DNA of 64,000 bases. Origin: Micropterix aruncella (taxonomy: Eukaryota; Arthropoda; Insecta; Lepidoptera; Micropterigidae). The notes below the pieces were generated by a model that worked only from the letters and a program-made list of their open reading frames with translations, made no database searches and was not told the DNA's origin. This document shows, piece by piece, positions 20,940 through 31,877 of this stretch (positions are counted from its first letter, which is position 1; each line of letters opens with the position of its first letter). The DNA is taken from NCBI GenBank assembly GCA_944548615.1, contig OX155976.1, forward strand, positions 3,982,442 through 4,046,441, given 5' to 3'. The position numbers were made by a program, and so were the translations under genes.

Positions 20940-21157
20940 CGGCTAGCGGAGGTATACGCCATTATTGAATGTGCGGATATCAACCTCTATAAGAGCTACG
21001 CCAACCACCGTATCTATATCCACTCGGATAGCAAGGCATTTCTTATGGCACTAGCCTCAAATACCATTAATTGAAAGCTAGTGCAAAACTGCATATCACT
21101 ACTGAATTCCCTGGGCGAAAAGAACAGGGTGGTTATAAAATCCATCAGTTATTTTTC
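20940..21157 (+). pseudogene. Non-LTR RNase H fragment, left of the BEL element
   Basis: Reads EVYAIIECADINLYKSYANH, IYIHSDSKAFLMALASN and then a stop: an RNase H domain cut by the BEL/Pao insertion. The downstream part of a related element resumes at 29248. Confidence 0.65.
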
Positions 21158-22228
21158 TGTGAGTTTCTCCCACTGCTGAAGGGTGGTTTTTGTGGACTGT
21201 AAATGTTATTTACCTTCGCGTTCTCTCGTTCTTCCTGGCCGCCGAGTAGTCTCCCGTATCTGGTTCACACTCTATTAGATGATCACACAGTGAAAGAGTT
21301 TATTTCAAAAGAACGTTTATTGTCCCTCAATTTACTCGTGAGTTACAGTATACACTTAAATTATGCGCGCGAGTACGAGACCAGCCAAGGGCTGCCGTAT
21401 GTACAACTATTATCCCGCCGCTTAAAGGTCGTTCATTCTCGACCTCGGTATTTTTGTGACTGTTCGATTTTCCAAAATCGTTCACTAGCCTCGCTAAAGC
21501 CCCGCCACTCTAACCCGTGATTGGTTAAAAGGCAATGGCGGCGGTAAGAGACCGGCCTACTGAGGGTTAAGGGGTGTGGCTTAGCGAGAGTACATATTAT
21601 TCAATCAGGCTTACATTTTTAACTTAAATTAATCTCACCTTAATTGAAGGTAATTTTCTATAATATGTATTACTACTACATTATCATTAGGTTTATAGCG
21701 AAAATATGTAGATTAAACATTAACAATACATCATATTTAGTACTTAAAATTCCTTCGAATAGCTAGCAAAATTATAAGTATTTGATTTTATCCAAGCTTT
21801 CAGTCGAATAATTAATAGCCTCCTAATTACCTCAAACATTGCGATTATTTTGAGATTACCACATTTGTTTTAATATAAGAGGGTTGCGCGAGCGGCTTGC
21901 CGCGTTTACGATTTTTTGTTATCGGTCGACACCCTCGATATATCCACTGCGAGAAATGACAGGCTGATAATTAATTAGGGGTCTTCGGCCCTTAAAGACG
22001 GCGATATATTATTACCAGGACCTTTCATGGAATTTTGTCCTGCGTATTTAGTTAGGACTTCCTTGCGGATGATTTTAATATTTGAATGAGCCGTATTTTG
22101 TTTCAGTGTCTGTTATTTATGTCTGTTATGGGGTGGCTCGAGCGTGTGAAAGAGGAATATAAGCTTCTAAGAATCGATCTCTCGCGAACAGCTACCCATA
22201 TTAGAGAATGCAAGTGATAATTCGTACA
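21158..22228 (-). repeat. BEL copy 1, 3' LTR
   Basis: 1071 bp, TGTGAGTTTC … TTCGTACA on the + strand, repeated at 27921-29247. The 105-codon ORF at 21203-21520 is duplicated in the other LTR and is not taken as a gene. Confidence 0.92.
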
Positions 22229-22240
22229 TTTCCCCGCTCA
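22229..22240 (-). other. BEL copy 1 polypurine tract
   Basis: On the - strand GAGCGGGGAAA directly precedes the 3' LTR start TGTACGAATT. Confidence 0.65.
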
Positions 22241-22307
22241 TGGCAACGTGCCATTAACTTATTTTACGAATTATTTACCTTAAATCTACGTTATTTATCT
22301 CTATGGC

Positions 22308-25300
22308 TTATTCTATTCGGGCGGACAATTCTAATCTAACTAGTTTGCTTATTGACCTGCGATAAATTTTTCCGTCGATTTTTACATCTACTATCCTGAC
22401 AACACCTGTTTTGTCAGGGTAGACTTCCGTTACTATAGCGCGAGGCCATCTTCCTCTTTCTAGAGAGGGATCCAATATTAACACCAGTTCCCCCACCCTT
22501 AGTGGAGGTTGTACCTCCTTCCATTTAGGTCGAGAGACTAGCATAGGTAGTACTTCTTTAGACCACCTATTCCAAAAAGAGTCAGCTAGAGCTTGGGTCT
22601 GTCTCCACTGTTTACGGTTACATAAATCTCCAATGGTAAATTTACCCATAGCGGTGCTGTTAGAGTGTCCTAACAAAAAGCTTTGCGGCGTAAGTGGCTC
22701 CTGGTCTCGACTGTCTATAGTAATGTGCGAGATAGGCCGCTGATTAAGGATTGACTCCACTTCAGCCAATAAGGTCTGCATCATTTCCACAGAAGGCGCT
22801 CTTTCTTTCAATATGGCGTACAAAGCTCTTTTGGCTGACTTAACCATCGATTCCCAGCAGCCGCCATGATGGGGAGAAGCAGGTGGTATAAACCTCCAGT
22901 CAATCTGGTCGTTACTTAAACGTTCACGGATACGTTCATCGTCAATCTCTGAAACGACCTTCTTCAATTCGGCACTCGCACCTTTTAGATTAGATCCATT
23001 ATCTGACATTATCACCCTTGGTTTGCCCCGCCGGGCTATGAATCTTCTTATCGCTTGTATTGTCGAATTAGTAGACAAATCATATGCTAATTCAATGTGA
23101 ACCGCTCGTGTGGTTAGACAAGAGAACAACACGCCATATCGTTTCTCCACTTTTCTTCGTATAGTCACCTGAACCGGCCCGAAGTAGTCTACGCCTACGG
23201 CGTTAAAACACCTCGTATGATGCTGCAAACGTGACATCGGGAGTTGTCCCATCAACGCTGTGACTGGTTTTGCCCTTCTCATTTTGCACAGCATACACTG
23301 GTATATAAATTTTTTGACCGTTTGACGGGGACTAATTAGCCAGAACCTCTGGCGTAGGCTGGCCAATGTCGTTTCAACCCCGGAATGAGCCATCTCCTCA
23401 TGAGTTCTTACCACCAGTAGTTGTGTATAGCGATCCCGGCCGTCAAGTATTATGGGATACTTAGTGTCGTGTGGTATACCCGGCGCATTTGCGATGCGGC
23501 CGCCTACTCTTATTAAGCCCCGCTCGTCTAAGTACGCATTTAAACCTATCAAACGGCTATTCCTAGGTAAAGTCCCTTTCACTCGTATAAGTTCTATTTC
23601 TTTCTTAAAAGAACGACTCTGCGACTCCTTTAATAATATTATTTCAGCGCTGGCAATGTCTTGTCCGTTTAAAATGCAGTTATTCGTGGCACCTCTACAT
23701 AGTTGAATAAACTTCCTAACGTATGCGGCTACGCGCAATAATCTGCGATGTTGGGAGAATCTCGCGACATCTATTGTGCTCGTAGGTACAGCGTGTAGCG
23801 CAAATACCGCCAATGGTTTATACTCGAGGGATATCTTATCCTTTTCCCCGGGTTGATGGGGAACCTTTGCCGGCCATACCTCTGGTGGCTGTCTAAGGTA
23901 TTCAGGACCATTCAGCCAACGGCTCTCGGGCGAGAGGTCAATTTTTGACTTCGCTCTCGTAGCTTCATCTGCAGGATTACTATTTCCGCTTAACCATCTC
24001 CACTCCTCCGGGGTAGTCAGTTCGTCCAATACTCCCAGACGGTTAGAGACAAATTGTTGGTGGTCGGAGCTACGTGAACGTATCCACCAAAGTACGTTCA
24101 TCGAGTCTGTCCATAAAATCTTTTCATGAAATTTAATTTTGTACTCGCTAGTGATTTTTTTCGCTAGTTCGGCGCCTAATAGTGCTGCTGTCAGTTCTAA
24201 ACGCGGTATTGTCATTTTTTTTAACGGCGCGACTCTGGTTTTACTTGCGATAAAGGATGTGGTCGGTTCTTCGCCTGGTCTGGCTATTCTCATATACGCG
24301 ACAGCGCACATAGCCTCTTGAGACGCGTCACAATATATGTGTAATTGTCTATTTTCGGAGGGATTCTTTGTTACGCCGTGATAGCGTGAAATCCTTACGT
24401 CCTTCGCCGAGCGAAGGGCATTTATCCATTCACCCCAACCTTTGAAAATATCTTGTGTGACCTCCTCATCCCAGGCTACACCGCTGGTCCACACCTTTTG
24501 CATTAGAATTTTGGCTCGGATAGTTATTGGGCTTAATACCCCGAGTGGGTCATAAATTGACATTACTACCTTAAGAGCCTCTCGTTTCGTTGGCACTCTC
24601 TGGCCCGTTTTTAAGGCGTCATCGAGTTTTTCTAACCTAAAATTAAATGTAAGTTGGTCACTTTCTGGCAACCATTCTAACCCTAAAAGCCGTTGAGAGC
24701 TTATCTCTCCTTTCTCCAGAGCAATATTATGGGTAGCTTTCCTTTCTTCGGGTATTTCATTCAAAACGCTTTGATAATTAGACGCCCAGCCCTTTAAGAA
24801 AAAATTCCCTTGTTGATGGACGTAAATTATGTTTTTTATCACGTTACGAGCTTCTTCTATTGAAGAAGACCCGAAAGCAAGGTCGTCCATAAAGTGATGG
24901 TCTGTGATAGCCTCCACTGCTAGAGGGTACTGATTCTTGAAACGTTCAGCGTTTTTATTTCGGATATAGAGGGCTGATGTCGGGGATGACCGAGAACCGA
25001 ATATTAAAGAGGACATTTTTAGGATACGAGGTTCTATATCGCGCCGATATCCCCGCCAAAGGAACAACTGACTATAGGTATCGTCCTCGATCACCTTAAT
25101 ACGCATGAACATGTCCCCAATATCGGCGGTAAAAGCCACCGGATGCTCGCGGAACCTAAAAAGTATACCTGTTATGCTTTGATTATAGTCTGGCCCCGTT
25201 ATCAGTAAGCTATTTAGAGATACTCCCTTTACGCTAGCAGCAGCGTCATGCACGATCCTAAGCTTGTTTCCTTTGGCGGCGCTACAGACACCCAAGTGTG

Positions 25301-27854
25301 GTAAAAACCATATATCAGTTCGGCCGGCTAATTTGGAAGGGTCTACTTCTTCGGCGTAACCTTCTGCTAAGTACTTGTCCATTTTCTGACAATAAGCGTC
25401 TCCATAAGTCCGATCTCTGTCCATTTTTCTCTCGACGGCGTGAAGTCGAGCTAGCGCCATAGGTCGGCTATCAGGAAGAACACGTCTGTCATCTCGCCAG
25501 AGCAACCCCGTGTGCCATACCCCGCCGTTTAACGAAGTAGTGGATTCTAATAATTTTTTAGACCTTACCGAGTCCGCAAGTTCTCGCTTTTTATTCGGCC
25601 AGTCTTGCTCTAATCTGAGGTTTTCCTCGAGTAATCTCTGAAGAGACGCGTCATTGCTACCGCTATCACTTAGGCAGAAGCTATGTAATGCGTCATTTTG
25701 CCTATCTACAGATACTCGTCCCACTGGAACCCAGCCCAGTAGTGTTTTTGACAACGATAATTCGTCATTAATGCGCCTTAATCTGCGTGAAACGATTAAT
25801 TCCCAACAATTAGCCCCGATTAGTAGGCGCGGTTGGACATCTGATATTTTGTCGACTTTCACCGCAGTCAAAGTGTCAAAATCAGAGGCGGCCGCCGATA
25901 AATTTTTTAATTTCGGAAGGTTTAACGCCGCAATACTATAAGCCTGCACGTCGAAAACCTTACGGCCCAATTCCCCCCTTATTTGAAACGAGACTGTTTC
26001 AGCCCCTTTAGAAGAAGTTTTCATACTTCCTATACCACATACCTCCATATTGGTGGGAGGCCCTCTAATATTCAGCTCTTGCGCGACTTCGCGGTCTATT
26101 ATAGAGACCGTCGATCCGCTGTCTAAAAGCGCGTAAACTACCTTTCTCCCCTTTGGTCCTATTAACGTTATCGGTAAAACTTGCAAGAGGACTCTGTTGT
26201 TGGCTACTGTATGCGCGACAATAGCCCCGGTCTGTGTTTCACCTTCGGCTGTTGCCGTAATTATCTCGGTTCCGCCGAGCGCCGCGTCCGCGGCGCTAAG
26301 TAAGAAATGATACTTAAATCGAGGAAACCTTTTATAGGCTGGGCAGTTTTTCCTGCCGTGCGAAGGTGCAAGGCATTTAAAGCATCGCTTAAGTGATTTT
26401 ACGACTCCCCAGCGAGAGTCTAGGGAAAGTTTTTTAAACCCTTCGCATTTGCTGAGAAAATGATCGCCGGTACAATTTGGGCATTTCATACGAGACTGCT
26501 CAGTCATGTTAAGAACGTAATTTTTATGATTTTGCTGTTTATACTTTTTATCGCGCGCTACTACTTGATTTTTTCTACCGCTGTCTAATGGACCTATTCC
26601 CGCATCTTGCGAGTCTATCGCTAGTGTTTCTAGCCAAGATGCGAATCGTATGATAACCGGTTCGTCTGGTTTACCCTTTCCTTTATCTCCTAGCCACAAT
26701 GTTAATAAGTTTTTTGGCAACTTCGCTACAAGAGAACCTAAAAGTTCTGGGTTCCATAGGTGCTCAATCCTATTTACTGATTTTACTGTGGCCACCAGAT
26801 TCTTAACTTGGCAAGCAAATTGCAACAATTCCTCTGCTTCTATAAATTCAGAGAGGTCCCTGGTTTTACGTAAATCAGCTAGTGTGCGCTGAATAATTAC
26901 ATTTGGATTTCCAAATAACGTCTCTAATGTTTTCATTATTTCGCCAACGTTCGCAGGGGATAAAAGTAACCCTGAAACGCAATCTCTTGCTCGTCCGCGT
27001 ATCGCGGATTGCAAGCGAAGTAAGTTTTGTTCGTCATTCAGACCTATAACTTCGGTGGACTGGTTAAAAATCGATTTAAAGGCTAAAAACTGAAGTGGAT
27101 CTCCACTAAAGTGTGGAAGTTCCTTGTTATATTGCGGCTTCGAGGAGGCTATTGAAATTACTCGACATACCTGGCTTATTAATTTTTTGCTCGCGCTGTC
27201 ATCGGACCCGTCTCCTGTGCTGGAGCCAGCGGCCGCGGCGGCGTCTGTGGCCGCCGCGTCCGCTGCGGTCGCGATTTCGCCGCCCGCTGCGCGATGCGCC
27301 GCCCCGTCAGGTGCCGCCGCGCCCGCCTCGAGCCGCATCCCCTCGTGCGCCGCGCGATGTGTTGCCCCGTGAGGTGCCGCCGCGCCCGCCTCGTGCTGCA
27401 TCGCCTCGTCCGATTCTTCTTCTCTCCTGCCGCGGTATCTCTCTTCATTTCGTGGTTTTATTTGGTCGGGTTCACTATATGAAGTCAGCGGTGCTTGCGT
27501 CTCTGCCCACAGCGTAGTACGACCTGCTGTTTCTTCAAGATCGGCGTAACTTCTTGTCTCCCATTCTCCGCTTTTTTCTGAGTCGTAAGCTTCGGAAACT
27601 ACGTCTAACACTCTAAGTGCGTGCTGACGGTCTGCTTCTAGCATCTGCAATTCAGCTTCTAAATCTGCATGTTGCACTTGAATCGCAGCCGCCGCTCCTG
27701 CCGCCTCCGATCTGCGTTTTGCCGTCGCTATCTCTTCGGTCGCACGGAGTTGTTCCCTTTGCGTTATCGCCTCTGATTCCAATTTTTTCTTTTCCGCGGC
27801 TACCTTTGCTTGTTCTCTGGTGACCCGCCTCAGTTGTTCTGATGCTTCTTTCAC
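22308..27854 (-). CDS. gag-pol: BEL/Pao gag-pol polyprotein (copy 1)
   Basis: One 1848-codon frame. An N-terminal coiled coil rich in E, K and A is followed by an Ala/His-rich low-complexity stretch with repeated EAGAAAP units. Next comes a gag domain (LPHFSGDPLQFLAFKSIF, the DUF1759 pattern), then knuckles CPNCTGDHFLSKC and CFKCLAPSHGRKNC. The A17-type protease is VYALLDSGSTVSIID. The RT has KLRIVHDAAA, FTADIGDMFMRI and the catalytic HHFMDDLAFG. RNase H follows (HIYCDASQEAMCAVAY, DSMNVLWWI), then integrase (HSGVETTLASLRQRFW, C-M-L-C, VDYFGPVQV, SDNGSNLKG, HHGGCWESMVKSAK) and the C-terminal BEL domain ending in ISKLVRLE. All expected parts are present, with no stop or frameshift. Confidence 0.93.
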   Translation of the reverse strand: MKEASEQLRRVTREQAKVAAEKKKLESEAITQREQLRATEEIATAKRRSEAAGAAAAIQVQHADLEAELQMLEADRQHALRVLDVVSEAYDSEKSGEWETRSYADLEETAGRTTLWAETQAPLTSYSEPDQIKPRNEERYRGRREEESDEAMQHEAGAAAPHGATHRAAHEGMRLEAGAAAPDGAAHRAAGGEIATAADAAATDAAAAAGSSTGDGSDDSASKKLISQVCRVISIASSKPQYNKELPHFSGDPLQFLAFKSIFNQSTEVIGLNDEQNLLRLQSAIRGRARDCVSGLLLSPANVGEIMKTLETLFGNPNVIIQRTLADLRKTRDLSEFIEAEELLQFACQVKNLVATVKSVNRIEHLWNPELLGSLVAKLPKNLLTLWLGDKGKGKPDEPVIIRFASWLETLAIDSQDAGIGPLDSGRKNQVVARDKKYKQQNHKNYVLNMTEQSRMKCPNCTGDHFLSKCEGFKKLSLDSRWGVVKSLKRCFKCLAPSHGRKNCPAYKRFPRFKYHFLLSAADAALGGTEIITATAEGETQTGAIVAHTVANNRVLLQVLPITLIGPKGRKVVYALLDSGSTVSIIDREVAQELNIRGPPTNMEVCGIGSMKTSSKGAETVSFQIRGELGRKVFDVQAYSIAALNLPKLKNLSAAASDFDTLTAVKVDKISDVQPRLLIGANCWELIVSRRLRRINDELSLSKTLLGWVPVGRVSVDRQNDALHSFCLSDSGSNDASLQRLLEENLRLEQDWPNKKRELADSVRSKKLLESTTSLNGGVWHTGLLWRDDRRVLPDSRPMALARLHAVERKMDRDRTYGDAYCQKMDKYLAEGYAEEVDPSKLAGRTDIWFLPHLGVCSAAKGNKLRIVHDAAASVKGVSLNSLLITGPDYNQSITGILFRFREHPVAFTADIGDMFMRIKVIEDDTYSQLFLWRGYRRDIEPRILKMSSLIFGSRSSPTSALYIRNKNAERFKNQYPLAVEAITDHHFMDDLAFGSSSIEEARNVIKNIIYVHQQGNFFLKGWASNYQSVLNEIPEERKATHNIALEKGEISSQRLLGLEWLPESDQLTFNFRLEKLDDALKTGQRVPTKREALKVVMSIYDPLGVLSPITIRAKILMQKVWTSGVAWDEEVTQDIFKGWGEWINALRSAKDVRISRYHGVTKNPSENRQLHIYCDASQEAMCAVAYMRIARPGEEPTTSFIASKTRVAPLKKMTIPRLELTAALLGAELAKKITSEYKIKFHEKILWTDSMNVLWWIRSRSSDHQQFVSNRLGVLDELTTPEEWRWLSGNSNPADEATRAKSKIDLSPESRWLNGPEYLRQPPEVWPAKVPHQPGEKDKISLEYKPLAVFALHAVPTSTIDVARFSQHRRLLRVAAYVRKFIQLCRGATNNCILNGQDIASAEIILLKESQSRSFKKEIELIRVKGTLPRNSRLIGLNAYLDERGLIRVGGRIANAPGIPHDTKYPIILDGRDRYTQLLVVRTHEEMAHSGVETTLASLRQRFWLISPRQTVKKFIYQCMLCKMRRAKPVTALMGQLPMSRLQHHTRCFNAVGVDYFGPVQVTIRRKVEKRYGVLFSCLTTRAVHIELAYDLSTNSTIQAIRRFIARRGKPRVIMSDNGSNLKGASAELKKVVSEIDDERIRERLSNDQIDWRFIPPASPHHGGCWESMVKSAKRALYAILKERAPSVEMMQTLLAEVESILNQRPISHITIDSRDQEPLTPQSFLLGHSNSTAMGKFTIGDLCNRKQWRQTQALADSFWNRWSKEVLPMLVSRPKWKEVQPPLRVGELVLILDPSLERGRWPRAIVTEVYPDKTGVVRIVDVKIDGKIYRRSISKLVRLELSARIE

Positions 27855-27920
27855 TTCCTGAACTCTTTCACTCCTCCTGCTGCTTTGTGACCAGGTCCGC
27901 CTCGATACGTTCGATTTTTC

Positions 27921-29247
27921 TGTGAGTTTCTCCCACTGCTGAAGGGTGGTTTTTGTGGACTGTAAATGTTATTTACCTTCGCGTTCTCTCGTTCTTCCTG
28001 GCCGCCGAGTAGTCTCCCGTATCTGGTTCACACTCTATTAGATGATCACACAGTGAAAGAGTTTATTTCAAAAGAACGTTTATTGTCCCTCAATTTACTC
28101 GTGAGTTACAGTATACACTTAAATTATGCGCGCGAGTACGAGACCAGCCAAGGGCTGCCGTATGTACAACTATTATCCCGCCGCTTAAAGGTCGTTCATT
28201 CTCGACCTCGGTATTTTTGTGACTGTTCGATTTTCCAAAATCGTTCACTAGCCTCGCTAAAGCCCCGCCACTCTAACCCGTGATTGGTTAAAAGGCAATG
28301 GCGGCGGTAAGAGACCGGCCTACTGAGGGTTAAGGGGTGTGGCTTAGCGAGAGTACATATTATTCAATCAGGCTTACATTTTTAACTTAAATTAATCTCA
28401 CCTTAATTGAAGGTAATTTTCTATAATATGTATTACTACTACATTATCATTAGGTTTATAGCGAAAATATGTAGATTAAACATTAACAATACATCATATT
28501 TAGTACTTAAAATTCCTTCGAATAGCTAGCAAAATTATAAGTATTTGATTTTATCCAAGCTTTCAGTCGAATAATTAACCCTTCAGGCCTCGGCCCCTCA
28601 GCCGATTGACAAGTTGCTGTCCCAAAAATTTTTAGTAAAAATTAGTAAAAAAATTGAATTACGACACTGTCTCACCAACACATTAATTACTGCCAAACCA
28701 CTGTACCCATAAATAAAATGAAACATATTAACATAATAAATTAAAACAAATTAAATTAAAATAAAATTAAACCGGGGCCGTCACGTTGAATCGTGTTGTG
28801 GCCGATATCGGCCAATCGGGGCTTGAGGGGTTAATAGCCTCCTAATTACCTCAAACATTGCGATTATTTTGAGATTACCACATTTGTTTTAATATAAGAG
28901 GGTTGCGCGAGCGGCTTGCCGCGTTTACGATTTTTTGTTATCGGTCGACACCCTCGATATATCCACTGCGAGAAATGACAGGCTGATAATTAATTAGGGG
29001 TCTTCGGCCCTTAAAGACGGCGATATATTATTACCAGGACCTTTCATGGAATTTTGTCCTGCGTATTTAGTTAGGACTTCCTTGCGGATGATTTTAATAT
29101 TTGAATGAGCCGTATTTTGTTTCAGTGTCTGTTATTTATGTCTGTTATGGGGTGGCTCGAGCGTGTGAAAGAGGAATATAAGCTTCTAAGAATCGATCTC
29201 TCGCGAACAGCTACCCATATTAGAGAATGCAAGTGATAATTCGTACA
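27921..29247 (-). repeat. BEL copy 1, 5' LTR with inserted MITE
   Basis: Same sequence as 21158-22228, but with 256 extra bp at 28579-28834 (a TTAA MITE and its duplicated target). Confidence 0.92.
28579..28830. mobile_element. TTAA MITE, family P1, copy 1 (inside the LTR)
   Basis: 252 bp, CCCTTCAGGCCTCGG … GGGGCTTGAGGGG, flanked by TTAA (28575-28578, 28831-28834). The other LTR of the same element gives the empty site, with a single TTAA. This fixes borders and target exactly. Confidence 0.95.
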
Positions 29248-29870
29248 CAGGGTAATTCTAAGATGTGTTCCCGGCCATGCAGGAATCGAGGGAAATGAAA
29301 AGCCGACGAATTTGCTAAGACGGGGGCAAACGGAACGTTATACGGCCCTGAACCTTGCTGTGGCGTACCAAAAAGCCTTGCATACCTAATTCTCAAACAA
29401 ATATGTTTAGAACAATCCGTCAACCACTGGAACATCACACCAGGGTTGAATCAATTCAAAGCGCTAATTAAGGCCTACGACTCTAAGATGGCCCGTGAGG
29501 CCTTATCGCTAAATAGGAACAATCTACGCATACTGGTGAGGGCGCTCATGGGGCATTACGGCCTCAACAAACACCTGTACAACCTCAAGCTCCGAGACAC
29601 AATAATGTGCAGGTTCTGCCGAGGGGCAGAGGAAACTCCTCTGCACCTCATGTGCGAGTATGGCCCGCTGATGCGTAAAAGATACATTCACTTGGGTGGT
29701 CATTACCTCCAACCTGAGGAGGTAAAACAATCTGGCCCCAAAAGCCTGTTGCGGTTCTTAAATGACACGAGGCTTAGCGCAGAACTATAGTAGGTGGCGA
29801 ACATAATACATCAGCAATGGTCACAGTGTTATAAGGCTTATAAAGACCTCAGAAAAGCCTCACACAACAA
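29248..29870 (+). pseudogene. Non-LTR RNase H/zinc-knuckle tail, right of the BEL element
   Basis: Begins in RNase H (VPGHAGIEGNEK, then a frameshift, ADEFAKTGANG). It continues open at 29446-29790 with the C-terminal zinc-knuckle region (NNLRILVRALMGHYGLNKHL, CRFCRGAEETPLHLMC) and ends in an A-rich tail near 29870. The group is as for 1-1310 but it is a different family. Confidence 0.7.
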
Positions 29871-30784
29871 ATAAACAATAAAAAAATAGGTACGGCTGTT
29901 AATCAATATTTTAACTATGCTTGCCATTCGTAAAATTCTGATTGGCGAACCGTAGTACGACGTTGATCAATCTAACTTGCTATATAATCAATACGATAGT
30001 AAACACCGTCAATAGAGGAATTTTATCTTAATTTTCTTCAAGTGCTTTGTCCAGATCATATCATATTTTGTAGACAGGTTTCAATACGTAATTATTACAC
30101 ACTTTAATGTTCAAATAGACTACACTTTAATGTTCAATATACATAACTTTCTATCTCCGTATTATTATTGATTACAATAGTATTACTTCTGTGATGTAGT
30201 CAGACTATATAAAAAAATGCAATAGATAAAACTAATAATTGAATGTTGTAAAATTAAAAAAAACATCAAGGAGATGCTGATGCCTTTCTATAATCTGACC
30301 GAATTTAAGGGGCCATGACTTCAAATATGGTGCCCATTTAAATGACTTAAAAAAGTAGAGCCTTATTGTCTGGTTATTTTATTTGGTCTTATATTTGTAC
30401 TTTTAGTTTTGAAATGCATGGCGTAGCTTTAATTTGATTATTTAACATTTTACTGACAATTTGAATATTACGATTAATAATTTTACTACGTATCTTTTCG
30501 AATTATTGACTATTTCAAACATTAGGCTTCTATTTTCTATTTATAGTTTGACAATCTAGTAGTAAAATTCTTGACTACCTATGTTCAGTAAAGAGTAGTA
30601 ACGAGACTTACTACCTAACACAATTATTTTGACACGTCCAAGAGCGGTTTTTAGCCGTCAATTGGACAAGATGAAAATGTAATGTAATTATTGTTATCGG
30701 TCCTTTATGAAAAACTATGACTGGGATACTCAGTTTCTTGCCCCATGGCGAACAGCGCTTAATTGTAAAATTTGTTTTTTGCAG
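29871..30784 (+). other. End of MAST intron 1, no gene seen
   Basis: AT-rich. A 20-bp near-tandem duplication (ACACTTTAATGTTCAA) lies at about 30102-30140. The acceptor tract TTTGTTTTTTGCAG ends at 30784. Confidence 0.5.
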
Positions 30785-30861
30785 ATGGAAAAAATACGAA
30801 TTTGATACGCATGCGCAGGTCGGCACTGGGAAAATCAGCACCCGCTCTGTCGACACATATG
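30785..30861 (+). CDS. MAST: MAST kinase gene, exon 2 (residues 43-68)
   Basis: 77 nt after the acceptor TTTTTTGCAG, ending before the donor gttagt. With the single base left over from exon 1 it reads DGKNTNLIRMRRSALGKSAP, closely matching the conserved N-terminal block of MAST kinases (NLVRMRNxxLGxSAPSL in animals). Phase 1 in, phase 0 out. This small exon is the first clear family signal and links the GC-rich exon 1 to the rest. Confidence 0.85.
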
Positions 30862-31028
30862 GTTAGTAATTTTAATTACTACATACAGGTATGTAAAATA
30901 AAAAAATTGTTTGTGTCACTACAAAACTTTCGCAGCAAGTAGACAAGCCCCCCTCGCAAGCAAACCCTCCTCCCAAACCCCATACCTGCCCCCTACCCCC
31001 CTGTCTGTTAACTCCCCCCCCCCCACAG

Positions 31029-31045
31029 TCTGGAATTGCATGCTG
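31029..31045 (-). mobile_element. RLE fragment, 3' side of an interrupted copy
   Basis: On the - strand this continues CAGCATGCAATTCCAGA, the RLE sequence directly after AATGCCTTT; the other side of the same copy is at 33095-33195. It ends against a C-rich tract (about 31000-31024). Confidence 0.7.
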
Positions 31046-31196
31046 AAAGGCATTTAGCTTCTTCCTAGACCCTGTCCCGTTTACTTTGGGGTCGTCCTTC
31101 CTTGTCCTCCACTGAGCAAGATCTAGTGCTGTGTCGGCGTCCAGTTGAGCTTCTCTCGGGTCTTTTTCAACCGTCGTCAACCAGGTGGCAAATGGT

Positions 31197-31495
31197 TACC
31201 ACACGGCCTAACCACACGGCCCGGTGGCTAGTGGCTAGGTCGCCTGATCTTACATTGTAAGGTCCCGGATTCGATTCCCGGCTGGGTCACCATTTTCCGT
31301 TGGGATCAAATTAACGGAATTGCATTTTCAATTCTGTCAATCGAATGCAATAACAAGACACACACTTACAGACATGTTACCTGCACACATACATATAACA
31401 CGTCATAGCAGGGTTGGTTGTAAGAGATTGTCATATGACAATAAACCCGCCCATTGTGACATTTTCACAATAAAGAGTATAAACAAATAAACAAA
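31197..31495 (+). mobile_element. tRNA-derived SINE
   Basis: 299 bp flanked by CAAATGGT (31189-31196, 31496-31503). A tRNA-like head at 31218-31292 is followed by an unrelated body and an A-rich tail (AAACAAATAAACAAA). Pol III transcription from the internal boxes and mobilisation by a partner LINE are expected for this class. Confidence 0.8.
31218..31292 (+). other. tRNA-like head of the SINE
   Basis: A 7-bp acceptor stem forms between GGCCCGG and CTGGGTC with two wobble pairs; the T arm CCCGG-ATTCGAT-TCCCGG carries a good B box, and ACCA follows. The anticodon region (TTACATT) suggests a Val-type origin. With its SINE body and duplication I do not call it a working tRNA gene. Confidence 0.65.
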
Positions 31496-31877
31496 CAAAT
31501 GGTCTTCCAAGAGCATGTTTCGTCGTTGGCAGATCTAGGGCAAGCTTCACCATGTGATTATCTGGGCGTCGCTGGACGTGACCGTAAGCGTCTTTCTTTG
31601 ACTTTATCAATTATCGGAGCGACTTTAAAACTTCACCTTATGTACTCATTTCGGATTTTGTCTAATAGTGTGACACCCGCTGACTAGCGTAGCATGCGCA
31701 TTTCTGTTGTATGTAGTTTATTAAGATGTTGTTTGTTAGTCACCCAACATTCTGATCCATACAAGACAGCAGGTCTAATGGCTGTCTTATACAATTGCCC
31801 TTTGATCTTAAGGGGCATTTTTCTGTCGCACATAACGCCTGTTAGTTGTCTCCACTTCAACCATCCTGTTGTAGATC

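Larger units (their letters stand above)
21158..29247 (-). mobile_element. Complete BEL/Pao LTR retrotransposon (copy 1)
   Basis: An 8.09-kb element with two LTRs (1071 bp, and 1327 bp including a 256-bp MITE plus duplication), a purine tract and one 1848-codon ORF. Subtracting the MITE and its TTAA the LTRs have equal length and looked the same wherever compared, so the insertion is recent. It interrupts an RNase H-bearing non-LTR element. Confidence 0.92.

Noticed and set aside
21203..21520. 105-codon ORF, identical to one at 27966-28283
   Set aside because: It lies inside the BEL copy 1 LTRs; a duplicate by LTR identity, no known domain.
27113..27517. 134-codon + strand ORF over the BEL gag
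   Set aside because: It is a shadow of the GC-rich, stop-poor repeat in the antisense gag frame.
31218..31292. Functional tRNA-Val gene
   Set aside because: The stem and B box are good, but the anticodon arm is odd, ACCA is encoded, and a SINE body with an 8-bp duplication surrounds it.
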